A stretch of 64,000 nt of DNA from Raineyella sp. LH-20 (GCF_033110965.1 NZ_CP137003.1:682001-746000); one strand, 5' to 3'. Shown: positions 28,141-36,590, numbered from the stretch's first letter. Numbers and translations: made by a program. The notes: generated by a model not told the origin, from the sequence alone.

Positions 28141-28542
28141 TCAGCCGATGTCCGGCGCGATCGAACTGATGTCGTCGGGCACATCCGCCGAGCAGGCCAC
28201 CAGCGCCTCCAGGGAGACGTGCTCCAGGGCCGACTCGTGGGTGGCGGCGAGCACGACCGGGGCGACGATCCCGGCCCGATAGGCCTGCACCCAGCGGGTC
28301 GCGACGACGCACCAGGCGTCGCCGGGCCGCAGCCCGGGGAACCCGCGGGCGGGCGCCGGGTCGATCAGGTTGTTGCCGACGGTGCGCTGGAAGTCCAGGA
28401 ACTCCCGGGTCATCAGCGCACAGACGGTGTGACTGCCGAGGTCCTCGGGGGACGTGGCGCAGTAGCCGTCCCGGAAGAAGCCGGTGACGGGATCGGTTCC
28501 GCAGGGGTGGAGAGGTTCGCCGAGAACGTTGCGGGCGTCCAT
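28141..28542 (-). CDS. DUF2237-family protein
   Basis: This is a 133-residue protein of the DUF2237 family. I recognise NVLGEPLHPCGTDPVTGFFR, GSHTVCALMTREFL, GFPGLRPGDAWCVVATRW and PVVLAATHESALEHVSLE. Family members are small soluble proteins of unknown biochemical role. It ends 1 base from the stop of the LacI gene (convergent). Length and motifs are complete. Confidence 0.9.
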   Translation of the reverse strand: MDARNVLGEPLHPCGTDPVTGFFRDGYCATSPEDLGSHTVCALMTREFLDFQRTVGNNLIDPAPARGFPGLRPGDAWCVVATRWVQAYRAGIVAPVVLAATHESALEHVSLEALVACSADVPDDISSIAPDIG

Positions 28543-28620
28543 GCGGCCACCCTAGGGCCGCGGGGGCCGACCCCGCCAGCGTCGGGACCGAGCCCGCGAG
28601 TCAACGTGGGTTCCCCGGGG

Positions 28621-29223
28621 TCAGGCCGCCGTCCCCCGGTCGATCCGGACGTGGGCGGCGCGGGCACGACCGAAGGCGTAGAGCGCCAACTCGATCGGGC
28701 GTCCGGTGACGGTCACCAGTTCCGGACCGGAGCCCGCCACCACCTGGCGGCCGGTCCGGTCGTCCACCAGGACCGTACGGACCCGTCGCGACCGCAGCTG
28801 GAGCCGGGCCAACCCGACCAGCCCGGACATGATCTCCGCGTCGTCGGCCGCGGTCAGCTCCCGCTCCGGCACGTCGTACGTCTCGCCGCGGCGCAGGTCC
28901 TCGTGGTGGATCAGGTACTCCAGTGTGTTGATCATCCGGTCGGCCCACCGCAGCGGCGTCGGCGGGCCCTTGCGGACCCGGGCGACCAGGTCGGCGTACG
29001 TGTGGCGGCGGCGCGCCCGGGCGATCCGGGCGTCGTGCAGCCGGCCGAGCGCGGGCACCGCGATGCCGAGCCCGGCGAGCGGGTCGGTGTCGCGGACCCA
29101 CAGGTGCGCGACGAGGTCGTACGCCACCCACCCCTCGCAGAGCGTGGGAAGGTGCGGATCGACCTCGAGGAACTGATCGCACAGGGCGTGGCGTTCGCGC
29201 TGTGCCAGCGAGCTGCGGTCCAT
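28621..29223 (-). CDS. TIGR03085-family metal-binding protein (DinB/mycothiol maleylpyruvate isomerase fold)
   Basis: This is a 200-residue actinobacterial protein of the DinB-like / mycothiol-dependent metalloenzyme group. It has CEGWVAYDLVAHLWVRDTDP near residue 30 (metal histidine in DLVAH) and NTLEYLIHHEDLRRG with further histidines. The family is inferred from this pattern; the reaction is unknown. I chose ATG 29223 because GAGAGGA lies 8 bases upstream; an in-frame ATG at 29238 contains that site itself. Confidence 0.83.
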   Translation of the reverse strand: MDRSSLAQRERHALCDQFLEVDPHLPTLCEGWVAYDLVAHLWVRDTDPLAGLGIAVPALGRLHDARIARARRRHTYADLVARVRKGPPTPLRWADRMINTLEYLIHHEDLRRGETYDVPERELTAADDAEIMSGLVGLARLQLRSRRVRTVLVDDRTGRQVVAGSGPELVTVTGRPIELALYAFGRARAAHVRIDRGTAA

Positions 29224-29279
29224 CGGGGGTCCTCTCACCGCGGGAGTGTGTCTCCAGCGTAGAGGGCGCCGGACACCGT

Positions 29280-29313
29280 CGATGGCCCCGGACCACGCGG
29301 TCCGGGGCCATCG
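29280..29313 (-). terminator. Hairpin terminator after the MHS transporter gene
   Basis: A perfect 15-base inverted repeat (29280-29294 with 29299-29313) has a 4-base loop. It lies 13 bases beyond the transporter stop and before the next gene on the same strand, so it probably ends the transporter message. Confidence 0.82.
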
Positions 29314-29326
29314 AGGTCGGGTCGGG

Positions 29327-30667
29327 TCAGGCGTCGGCGAGGTCGCCCAGCGAGCGGCCGGCGGTCTCCGGGGTGACGAAGGTGGTGCCCCAGGTGATCA
29401 GGCTGAGCACCATCGAGTAGAGGGCGATCGTCCACCAGGCGTTGTCGGTCATCGCGAGGAAGGTCGCGCCGAGCAGCGGAGCGATGCCGCCGGCGAACAC
29501 CGCCGAGATCTCGCGGGCCAGGGCGACGCCGGTGTAACGGTGGGAGTTGCCGAAGAGCTCCGGCAGCAGCGAGCACTGCGGCCCGAGCATGCCCTGGACA
29601 CCGACGCCGATGCCCAGCGCCATCACCAGGATGACCAGCCAGACGTTGCCGAGAGTGAGCAGGTAGAAGCCGGGCAGCGCGATGATCGCCTGGAACAGCG
29701 CGGCATAGCGGTAGACCGTGACCCGTCCGAACCTGTCGGAGAGGGCGCCGAAGGCGACCACGGTGAAGATCGAGACGAGGGCGGCGACCACGGCGCCGAT
29801 GGTGCCGATGTTGGCGCCCTTGTAGACCGCCATGCCACCGACGAAGGCGAGCAGCAGCGCCGAGTAGATCGAGGAGTTGCCGTTCTCGGCCATCCGCAGG
29901 CCGATGCCGATCAGGATGTTCTTCTTCGAGGACCGGATCGCCTCGATCAGCGAGATCTTCACCGGCTCGGCGCCCTCGGCGCCCAGCAGTTCGAAGGTCG
30001 GGGACTCCTTGAGCCGACGCCGGATGTAGACGGCGACCAGGATCAGCACGGCACCGAGCAGGAAGGGCACCCGCCACAGCCAGCCCATCAGGACCTCCTT
30101 GTGGGCCATGCCGAGCAGGGCGAAGGTGCCCGCACCGAGCAGGGTGCCGGCCTGGATGCCGACGAAGGGCAGGGCGGCGAAGAAGCCGCGCCGCGGGGCG
30201 GGGGCGAACTCCGAGATCAGCACGGTGGCGCCGGCCTGTTCGGCGCCGGCACCCAGCCCTTGGAAGATCCGCAGCGCGATCAACAGGATCGGCGCCACGA
30301 TGCCGACCCGCTCGTAGGTGGGCAGCAGACCGATCAGGAAGCTCGAGCCGCCCATCAGCACGATGGTGATGATCAGGATCATCCGACGCCCCAGCTTGTC
30401 ACCGAGGTGCCCGAAGACCAGGCCGCCCAGCGGACGGGCGGCGAAGCCCACCGCGTAGGTACCGAACGCCGCGATGGTGGCTCCGGCGGGGCCGAGCGGC
30501 TTGAAGAACAGCTGGCCGAAGATCAGCGCGCTGGCCAGACCGTAGATGTAGAAGTCGTAGTACTCCAGCGCGGACCCGACGGACGACGCCAGGGTGGCAC
30601 GTCGGAGTTGATCGGGGTCGACCTGCGGTTCCGCCGCAGTGTGGAGCTGGGGTGAGTCAAGTGACAT
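29327..30667 (-). CDS. MFS transporter, metabolite:H+ symporter (MHS) family
   Basis: This is a 446-residue, 12-segment transporter. MHS marks are SALEYYDFYIYGLASALIFG at the start, RPLGGLVFGHLGDKLGRR between segments 2 and 3, and RIFQGLGAGAEQAGATVL. Relatives carry organic acids, shikimate, citrate or betaines with protons. It is divergent from the 2-hydroxyacid dehydrogenase gene. Its promoter carries the operator motif shared with the neighbouring genes, so it probably brings in the acid handled by that locus. GGAAGGC precedes the ATG. Confidence 0.9.
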   Translation of the reverse strand: MSLDSPQLHTAAEPQVDPDQLRRATLASSVGSALEYYDFYIYGLASALIFGQLFFKPLGPAGATIAAFGTYAVGFAARPLGGLVFGHLGDKLGRRMILIITIVLMGGSSFLIGLLPTYERVGIVAPILLIALRIFQGLGAGAEQAGATVLISEFAPAPRRGFFAALPFVGIQAGTLLGAGTFALLGMAHKEVLMGWLWRVPFLLGAVLILVAVYIRRRLKESPTFELLGAEGAEPVKISLIEAIRSSKKNILIGIGLRMAENGNSSIYSALLLAFVGGMAVYKGANIGTIGAVVAALVSIFTVVAFGALSDRFGRVTVYRYAALFQAIIALPGFYLLTLGNVWLVILVMALGIGVGVQGMLGPQCSLLPELFGNSHRYTGVALAREISAVFAGGIAPLLGATFLAMTDNAWWTIALYSMVLSLITWGTTFVTPETAGRSLGDLADA

Positions 30668-30708
30668 GGGAGCCTTCCTCAGGGGATCGACGTTGACCCG
30701 ACGGGACC

Positions 30709-30743
30709 ACTATGCACGATACGTCGAACAAAGTTCAATACGT
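30709..30743 (-). promoter_or_regulatory. Promoter A with IclR-type operator (transporter direction)
   Basis: Read on the minus strand, the site ACGTATTGAACTTTGTTC (30743-30726) holds the dyad GAAC-TTT-GTTC and a TTGAAC -35 box. CATAGT lies 18 bases further on (30714-30709). A regulator bound here would cover the -35 region. The 342-base gap 30668-31009 contains this site and site B; nothing else is evident in it. Confidence 0.6.
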
Positions 30744-30904
30744 CGTACGTCACGCCGGCCGCGACCGGTGGCCACCCCCAACCCCCGGGCATTATCGGCC
30801 ACACAGTCAAAGCCACCCCCGAAACAGTCGCAACGACGGGCGGTTGACGAGTCCGACCCGCCGCCGACAACCTGCTGAAGCGGCGCCTTCCGTACAATCG
30901 TTCG

Positions 30905-30939
30905 GTCTATTGACGCATGTTCATTAGATCGACTAACCT
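30905..30939 (+). promoter_or_regulatory. Promoter B with related operator (dehydrogenase direction)
   Basis: GTCTATTGACGCATGTTC (30905-30922) matches site A in the TATTGA and GTTC parts and again contains the -35 box (TTGACG), here facing the dehydrogenase gene. TAACCT 18 bases later is a weak -10. It is the least conserved of the four sites. Confidence 0.45.
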
Positions 30940-31009
30940 GGACATCCAGCTCCCGAAGGCGGCAGCGACGTCGTGTTCGGGCCCCGCACCGTCACACCCG
31001 AGGTGATCC

Positions 31010-32077
31010 ATGACCCCCGCCGCCGCCCCGACCGACCGCCTGCAGGTCTTCGTCTGCACGCCGCTCAGCTCCGCCAACGGCGCGCTGATCACCCGCCGCG
31101 AGCCGCGCATCGACCTGGTGATGGAGCCCGACCTGCTGCCGCCGATGCGCTGGGCGGGCGACCACCACGGCGATCCGACCTTCCGCCGTACCCCGGAGCA
31201 GCAGGCCCGCTTCGAGGCGCTGTGTGACCGGGCCGAGGCCCTGTACGGCATCCCGGACACCGATCCGAGCCAGTTGGCCCGCACCGTCCGGGCCAACCCC
31301 CGACTGCGCTGGGTGCAGACGATGGCGGCGGGCGGTGGCTCCCAGGTCCGGGCCAGCGGTCTCAACGCGGACGAGATGGCCGGGGTGGAGTTCACCACCG
31401 CCGCGGGCGCCCATGCCGCGACCCTGGCGGAGTTCGCCCTGTTCGGGGTGCTGGCCGGGGCTAAGGACCTGCCGCGACTGCAGGAGCAGCAGCGCACCGC
31501 CCGGTGGAGCTCCCGCTGGGCGATGAAGCAGGTCTTCGAGATGACCGTGCTGGTGGTCGGGATGGGCCACATCGGCCGCGAGACGGCGGCCCGGTTCGCC
31601 GCCCTGGGCGCGCGGGTGATCGGGGTGAACCGGTCGGTGCGGGAGGTGCCCGGCGTCGAGCGGGTGTATCCGGCGGCCGCGTTGGCGACCGTGGTCGCCG
31701 AGGCCGACGCGATCATCAACACCCTGCCACAGGCCCTCGACACCGACCGGATGATCAGCCGCGCGGTGCTGGCGAACGTCCGGCCCGGCACGATCTTCGT
31801 CAGCACCGGCCGCGGCAGCTGCGTCGACGAGGAGGCCCTGGTCGAAGCACTGCAGGACGGCCGGATCGCCTTCGCCGCCCTGGACGTCTTCGCGGTCGAG
31901 CCGCTGCCGGCCGACAGCCCGCTGTGGACCCTGCCGAACGTCGTGGTGTCCCCGCACACCGCCGCACTCAATCCGGCCGAGGACCGTTACATCGCCGAGC
32001 TCTTCGCGGCGAACGCCACCCGGTTGCTGGACGGCACCGACCTGGTCAACTCGGTCGACCGGATCAACTTCTACTGA
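31010..32077 (+). CDS. D-2-hydroxyacid dehydrogenase family protein
   Basis: This is a 355-residue NAD(P)-dependent dehydrogenase of the D-isomer 2-hydroxyacid family. The Rossmann motif is VVGMGHIGRETAARF. The catalytic residues appear as Arg in STGRGSCVDEEAL, Glu in VFAVEPLPADSPLW and His in VSPHTAAL. It interconverts a 2-oxoacid and a D-2-hydroxyacid. It is the first gene after promoter B and is followed 22 bases later by the IclR regulator. The N-terminal half is more divergent than in lactate or glycerate enzymes, so the substrate is open. Confidence 0.88.
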   Translation: MTPAAAPTDRLQVFVCTPLSSANGALITRREPRIDLVMEPDLLPPMRWAGDHHGDPTFRRTPEQQARFEALCDRAEALYGIPDTDPSQLARTVRANPRLRWVQTMAAGGGSQVRASGLNADEMAGVEFTTAAGAHAATLAEFALFGVLAGAKDLPRLQEQQRTARWSSRWAMKQVFEMTVLVVGMGHIGRETAARFAALGARVIGVNRSVREVPGVERVYPAAALATVVAEADAIINTLPQALDTDRMISRAVLANVRPGTIFVSTGRGSCVDEEALVEALQDGRIAFAALDVFAVEPLPADSPLWTLPNVVVSPHTAALNPAEDRYIAELFAANATRLLDGTDLVNSVDRINFY

Positions 32078-32099
32078 CCCTTCGGCCTATCCTTTCCGC

Positions 32100-32897
32100 A
32101 TGTCGCCTGCCAGAAGTGGGACCGATGTCACCCCTCCGGGGTCGGCGCCGGCCGTCGTCCGAGCGATCTCCGTCCTGGACGCCCTCGCCGCCGACCCACA
32201 GGGCGTGATGACCCTCAGCAACCTCGCCCGCGCCATCGGGATCCCCAAGTCCTCCACCAGCACGATCTGCAACGCCCTGGAGAACGGCGGCCTCGTACGG
32301 CGCGACGAGCTGGGCTATTCGCTCGGGCGGCGCCTGGTCGAACTGGGCGGCTCCTACCTGTCCCGGCTCGACCAGGTGTCGGAGTTCTACGATCTGTGCA
32401 CCGAGTCGCCGCTGTTCGCCGGGGAGACCGTACGACTCTCGGCCCTCGCCGGGATCGACACGTTCTGTCTGGCGCGCTACGAGGGACACCCGGCGTTGCG
32501 GCTGACCGCCGGGATCGGGGACCGGTTCCCCGCCTCCGCCTCGGCGCAGGGCAAGGCCCTGCTGGCGCGGCTCGACGACACCGAGGTGAAGCGTCTCTAC
32601 TACGGCATCCCGGAACTGCCGCGGCTGACCCGCAACAGCCGACGCACCGTCGGCCGACTGCTCCGCGACCTGGCCCAGGTGCGCCTGCAGGGGTGGGCGG
32701 TCGACGAGCAGGAGGCCGCCGAGCACGTCGTCGGGCTCGCCGTGGCCATCCCGACCCGCGGCGTCCGCAGTTCGATGCTCGCGGTCAGCGTGACCCTGCT
32801 GGACACCGACGCCACGCCGTCCCGGCGGGAGGAGATGGTCGCCGAGCTCCAGCGGTTCGCCCGGGCGCTCGGCAATCCGCTGGAGAATCCGCGCTAG
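32100..32897 (+). CDS. IclR-family transcriptional regulator
   Basis: This is a 265-residue regulator with an N-terminal winged helix (about 20-80, AISVLDALAADPQGVMTLSN then IGIPKSSTSTICNAL) and a GAF-like effector domain to the end (FPASASAQGKALLARL, WAVDEQEAAEHVVGLAVAI). It sits in the centre of the acid-sugar locus and probably binds the four TATTGAAC...GTTC sites around it. Its last 4 bases overlap the end of the FAH-family gene on the other strand. Confidence 0.92.
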   Translation: MSPARSGTDVTPPGSAPAVVRAISVLDALAADPQGVMTLSNLARAIGIPKSSTSTICNALENGGLVRRDELGYSLGRRLVELGGSYLSRLDQVSEFYDLCTESPLFAGETVRLSALAGIDTFCLARYEGHPALRLTAGIGDRFPASASAQGKALLARLDDTEVKRLYYGIPELPRLTRNSRRTVGRLLRDLAQVRLQGWAVDEQEAAEHVVGLAVAIPTRGVRSSMLAVSVTLLDTDATPSRREEMVAELQRFARALGNPLENPR

Positions 32898-33718
32898 TCG
32901 GACCGCACCAGGCGGAAGGCGTCGGGATCGGCCGGATCATGGTCGACGACGACACACCTCGCACGCTCGTCGACCACCGGGTTGACCAGCACACCGAGAC
33001 CCTCGACATCGACGGCGACGCGGTGGCCGGGGGCGATCGGCAGCGAGGTGCCCGGCGCGCCGGTCAGCACGACGTCCCCCGGGCCGAGGGTGAGGTAGCC
33101 GGTCAGGTAGACCAGCAGTTCGCGGATGGTCCAGGCCAGGTTGGCGGAGCTGGACTCGACCTGGGAGCCGCGTTCGATCCTGGTCGCCAGGTCGTGACCC
33201 CCCTCGCCGTCCAGCACCGGGCCCAGATCGGTCTCGATCCACGGCCCCAGCGGGGTGAACCCGTCGCCGTTCTTGACTTGGGTGAGCTTGTCGTCGAAGG
33301 GGATCTGCCCGATCTGGGTCACATCGTTCCCCACGGTGTAGCCGAGGATGACATCCTCGACGTCCGCCGGCCCCAGCCGTCGGGCTTCCTTGCCGATGAC
33401 CACGGCCAGCTCGGCCTCGGCCATCACGGCGCCCTTGGCGGGATCCACCACGATGGCCGCACCCGGCCCGATCACCGTACGGCTCGACTTCAGGAAGGCC
33501 TGCGGGGGGAGTGCGCGGTCGGTGGGGCCGGAATTGTGGGCCATGCCGAGGACGACCCTCGGCTCGCACGGCGCGAGCAGGACGGTGCCGGCCTGTGGGT
33601 ACCGCTCGTCGGTGCGGCTGCCCACCGGGTCGAAGAGATCGGTCAGCACGGTCCACTGGTCGCCGTCGAGCACGGCGGGACGCGGTCCGGCCGGGGTGAT
33701 GATCCTGGCGAGACGCAT
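32894..33718 (-). CDS. Fumarylacetoacetate hydrolase-family protein
   Basis: This is a 274-residue FAH-fold protein. The metal-binding acidic pair lies in MAEAELAVVIGKEARRL, with ILGYTVGNDVTQI and LTLGPGDVVLTGAPGTSLP typical of the family. Members hydrolyse or decarboxylate 2,4-diketo acids. Beside an SDR gene it fits the diketo-hydrolase routes for L-rhamnonate or L-fuconate, where an SDR makes a 2,4-diketo-3-deoxy acid and an FAH enzyme cleaves it to pyruvate and a hydroxy acid. That role is inference. ATG 33718 overlaps the SDR stop. Confidence 0.87.
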   Translation of the reverse strand: MRLARIITPAGPRPAVLDGDQWTVLTDLFDPVGSRTDERYPQAGTVLLAPCEPRVVLGMAHNSGPTDRALPPQAFLKSSRTVIGPGAAIVVDPAKGAVMAEAELAVVIGKEARRLGPADVEDVILGYTVGNDVTQIGQIPFDDKLTQVKNGDGFTPLGPWIETDLGPVLDGEGGHDLATRIERGSQVESSSANLAWTIRELLVYLTGYLTLGPGDVVLTGAPGTSLPIAPGHRVAVDVEGLGVLVNPVVDERARCVVVDHDPADPDAFRLVRSD

Positions 33719-34497
33719 CAGACCACCGCCGTCATGCCGCCGTCGACGAAGATCGTCTGACCGTTGACGAAGTCGGCCGCCGGGGAGACCAGATAGAGCA
33801 GGGTGCCCACCAGGTCCTCGACCCGGCCCCATCGCGCGGCCGGCGTACGGCCTCGCACCCAGGTGCTGAAATCGTCGTCCTCCACCAACGCACGGGTGAG
33901 CTCGGTCTCGATGTAGCCCGGGGCCAACGCGTTCACCTGGATGCCGTACGGTCCCAGATCGGCGCACAGCCCGCGGGTGAGCATGACGACGCCACCCTTG
34001 CTGGCCGAGTAGGGGGTGATGCTGGGGCGGGCCAGCTGGCTCTGGATCGAGGCGATGTTGACGATCTTGCCGCTGCCGCGGGCGATCATCCCCTCGGCCA
34101 CTTCCTGCGCCACCAGGAAGGGCGCCTTCAGGTTCACCGCGAGGATCGCGTCCAGCTCGGCCTCGGGGAACTCGACCAGCGGGTGCCGGCGCTGGATCCC
34201 GGCGTTGTTGACGAGGATGTCCAGGCCGCCCAGGGCCGCCTGGATCTCGGCGATCCCGGCCGTCACGGCCACCCGGTCGGTGACGTCGAAGGTGAACGGG
34301 AGGACCCGGCCACCGGTCTCCTGGTGCAGTCGTTCGGCGGACGCGCAGGTCTCGGCGACGTCGAGGCCGTGCAGGGCGACCACAGCGCCGGACCGCGCCA
34401 GGCCGGTCGCCAGCGCGTAACCGATGCCACGGCTCGAGCCGGTCACCAGGGCGGTCCGCCCGGTGATGGTAAACGGGTTGTCCAACGGGACGGCCAT
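33718..34497 (-). CDS. SDR-family oxidoreductase (gluconate 5-dehydrogenase/keto-deoxy-acid dehydrogenase-like)
   Basis: This is a 259-residue short-chain dehydrogenase with the NAD site TGSSRGIG, NNAGIQRRHPL, Ser in NIASIQSQ, the YSASKGG pair, ALAPGYIETELTRALV and a C-terminal FVNGQTIFVDGG. The sequence resembles gluconate 5-dehydrogenase and 2-keto-3-deoxy-acid dehydrogenases. Two ATGs are possible. The one at 34506 is only 1 base from GGAGG, so 34497, with ten bases of spacing, is preferred. It is coupled to the FAH gene downstream and perhaps to the small frame upstream. Confidence 0.87.
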   Translation of the reverse strand: MAVPLDNPFTITGRTALVTGSSRGIGYALATGLARSGAVVALHGLDVAETCASAERLHQETGGRVLPFTFDVTDRVAVTAGIAEIQAALGGLDILVNNAGIQRRHPLVEFPEAELDAILAVNLKAPFLVAQEVAEGMIARGSGKIVNIASIQSQLARPSITPYSASKGGVVMLTRGLCADLGPYGIQVNALAPGYIETELTRALVEDDDFSTWVRGRTPAARWGRVEDLVGTLLYLVSPAADFVNGQTIFVDGGMTAVV

Positions 34498-34502
34498 CGT
34501 GG

Positions 34503-34694
34503 TCATGCCTCCAGGTCGACGAAGGATGCTGCAGGGCCGTCGGGCCGGCGCCCGCCAGGACGTTCCCGCGGGAACGCTGCCGACACCGCCTTCGTGAGCG
34601 TGGTCACAAGGCCACCCAGGACGTTCCGGCGGGAACGCTTCACCCGAGTGCGTGATGGAGGGGCGGGCTGGGAAACGGCACTGTTCTCAGACAT
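34503..34694 (-). CDS. Possible 63-residue leader protein
   Basis: This short frame begins with ATG after TGGAG (7 bases) and ends overlapping the ATG at 34506, as in coupled genes. The protein is basic with a weakly hydrophobic middle (NVLGGLVTTLTKAVSAAF) and no family I recognise. The DNA inside it carries two near-identical palindromes, so the frame may be incidental to a regulatory leader. Real or not, it lies on the SDR-FAH transcript. Confidence 0.3.
   Translation of the reverse strand: MSENSAVSQPAPPSRTRVKRSRRNVLGGLVTTLTKAVSAAFPRERPGGRRPDGPAASFVDLEA
34555..34640. repeat. Two copies of a palindromic element in the SDR leader
   Basis: CGTTCCCGCGGGAACG (34561-34576) is a perfect 16-base palindrome. 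CGTTCCGGCGGGAACG (34622-34637) differs by one base. Both are preceded by CCAGGA and followed by CT, and the copies are 61 bases apart, close to six helical turns. They lie between the promoter at 34781-34814 and the SDR start, a good position for a second repressor or for an RNA structure. Confidence 0.7.
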
Positions 34695-34780
34695 GGGAGG
34701 ACTCCAGACGAAGGTGATCCGGATGCCCGGCGAGCGTGGTCATCGTCGGCCGGGCGGAGATGGCTGTCAGGACGTCCCTG

Positions 34781-34814
34781 AACGTATCAGTACACTGAAT
34801 GAAGTTCAATATGC
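34781..34814 (-). promoter_or_regulatory. Promoter C with IclR-type operator (SDR-FAH direction)
   Basis: On the minus strand, GCATATTGAACTTCATTC (34814-34797) contains TTGAAC as -35, followed after exactly 17 bases by TACGTT (34786-34781). The layout repeats that of promoter A: the operator covers the -35 box. The gene-free stretch 34695-35027 holds this promoter and site D; nothing else is evident. Confidence 0.6.
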
Positions 34815-34860
34815 TGAACACCACAGTGGTGAACCGACAGGCCACATCCAAACATGTCCA

Positions 34861-34878
34861 ACATATTGAACTTTGTTC
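34861..34878. promoter_or_regulatory. Operator site D, near-identical to site A
   Basis: ACATATTGAACTTTGTTC differs from site A by one base in 18 and continues to CA, giving a full TGAAC-TTT-GTTCA dyad. It lies 64 bases upstream of site C in the opposite orientation. No gene starts downstream of it on the plus strand, so it is more likely an auxiliary binding site than a promoter. Confidence 0.6.
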
Positions 34879-35027
34879 ACCTTCCTGGCGTCCTGTCGGC
34901 CGCGCTGCTGGATCTCCGGCTCCGCACCGTGGAGCCGCTGGCCGCGGGGGAAGGCATCACCGTCGACGGGATGCTTCCCGTCGACCGGATCGTCGAGGCG
35001 ATCGTCGCTGGCCTGGCCCCGTGGGCG

Positions 35028-36515
35028 TCACACACCCGGTCCCGGCGCCGGGCCATCAGCCAGCGGCAGCCGCAGCGTGACGACGGTGCCGGACGGGTCC
35101 CCACGTTCGATGGTGACCGTGCCGGCATGCCGCTCGACGATCCGTTCGGAGAGCACCAGGCCGATCCCCGACCCGTCGACCTTGTTGGAGAAGGCGCTGG
35201 AGAGCAGTCGGTCGCCGGGCACGGCAGCCATCCCTCTCCCCCAGTCGGCCACCGAGCAGCACGCCCACCCCGGCTCTCGCCGACTGGTCACCCGGATGTG
35301 TCTGTCCGCGTTCTCCGGCCGGGAGACCTCGTCGATCGCGTTGAGGCAGAAGTTGAGGATCACCTGACCGATCAGCACGCTCTCGCCGGTGATCGGCAGC
35401 GGCTGCCCGGAGAGCCGCTCCTCGACGGTCACCCCGCGTTCCGCGGCACGCAGCCGAACGAAATAGAGGCTCTCGGCGACGATCGCGTTGAGGTCCTGCG
35501 GGCCGGCGGTGCTCTCGATCCGCTGGACGTAGCGCTTGACGCTGGCGACGATCTCCGCCGACCGGGTGAGCTGGCGCTCGGCCCGTTCGATGGCATACCG
35601 CACGTCGGCCTGTTCGAGGGTGCCGGCCTCCAGCCTCGACATGATCCCGGAGAGGAAGTTGCCGGCCGCGGCGAGCGGCTGGCCCAGCTCGTGGGCGATC
35701 ACCATCGCCATGTCGCCCATCGCGTTGTAACGGCTGAGGTACTGCAGGTTGGCCTCCTGGTAGGCCTGTTCCCGTTCCGATTCGACCTTGGCGGTGATGT
35801 CGCGCAGCGTCAGCAGGCGTGACTCGATCCCGTCGTGGGCGACGTCCTCGAGCTGCCCGGACAGCCACACCGGACCGTCCTCGCCGGCCACCTCGAGACG
35901 GAACTCCACCGGGCCGGGCCGACCGGGACCGCTCGACGGCGCCGCGTCGGTGAACTCCGGGCCGAGCAGGGCGACCTCGCCGAGTCGTCGGCCGACCAGG
36001 ACAGCGGCCGGCGCGTGGAAGAGCCGGGCGGCGAAGTCGGAGATGTCGACGATCCGGTCGTCCTCGTCGAGCAGCACGATCCCGGCCGAGGCGTACGTCA
36101 TCAGCCGCTGCAGATAGTCGGTGGTGCGGGCCAGCTCGGAGGCCACCTCCACCTCGGCGTCGATGCTGCGGAACTGCACCATCACCGCCGGGCCGTCCTG
36201 GAAGTCGACCAGGGTGGCCACGGCGTCGGTGAGGAAGTCCCGGCCGTCCTTGCTGCGGTACTTCCACCGCCGGCGGCTGATGCCGTGGTCGACGGCGTCC
36301 TGGAGCCAGGCGACGCCGATCTCGCGGCGGAACTCCTTCTCCCGGCCGCTCATGTGGTGGGCCTTCAGCGGGCGGAGCTCCTCGAGGGTGAAGCCGAACA
36401 TTGCACAGGCGGTGGGGTTGGCCCAGATGATGTTCTTCGACGCGGCCTCGTGGACCAGGATGCCGGTCCTGGTGTGCAGCGCCATCTTCTCGTAGTCGTC
36501 GCAGCTCGGGAACAT
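35028..36515 (-). CDS. PAS-domain sensor histidine kinase (FixL-like)
   Basis: This is a 495-residue soluble sensor kinase with no membrane segment. Two PAS domains come first (about 1-130 and 145-250; GILVHEAASKNIIWANPTAC and GIVLLDEDDRIVDISDFA). The phosphorylated His275 is in VIAHELGQPLAAAGN, then FCLNAIDEV (N box), DWGRGM and GSGIGLVLSERIVERHAG. The cytoplasmic PAS pair suggests it senses an internal small molecule or redox cue. It is divergent from the iacA-like gene. The FixJ-type regulator at 42346-42981 is the likely partner. ATG 36515 has AGGAGGAGGG upstream. Confidence 0.92.
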   Translation of the reverse strand: MFPSCDDYEKMALHTRTGILVHEAASKNIIWANPTACAMFGFTLEELRPLKAHHMSGREKEFRREIGVAWLQDAVDHGISRRRWKYRSKDGRDFLTDAVATLVDFQDGPAVMVQFRSIDAEVEVASELARTTDYLQRLMTYASAGIVLLDEDDRIVDISDFAARLFHAPAAVLVGRRLGEVALLGPEFTDAAPSSGPGRPGPVEFRLEVAGEDGPVWLSGQLEDVAHDGIESRLLTLRDITAKVESEREQAYQEANLQYLSRYNAMGDMAMVIAHELGQPLAAAGNFLSGIMSRLEAGTLEQADVRYAIERAERQLTRSAEIVASVKRYVQRIESTAGPQDLNAIVAESLYFVRLRAAERGVTVEERLSGQPLPITGESVLIGQVILNFCLNAIDEVSRPENADRHIRVTSRREPGWACCSVADWGRGMAAVPGDRLLSSAFSNKVDGSGIGLVLSERIVERHAGTVTIERGDPSGTVVTLRLPLADGPAPGPGV

Positions 36516-36590
36516 CCGGCCCTCCTCCTGTCGGCGGCACCACCCATGGTCCCCGATCGCCCGAGCCGGCGGGCAATAGGGGATACCTTC

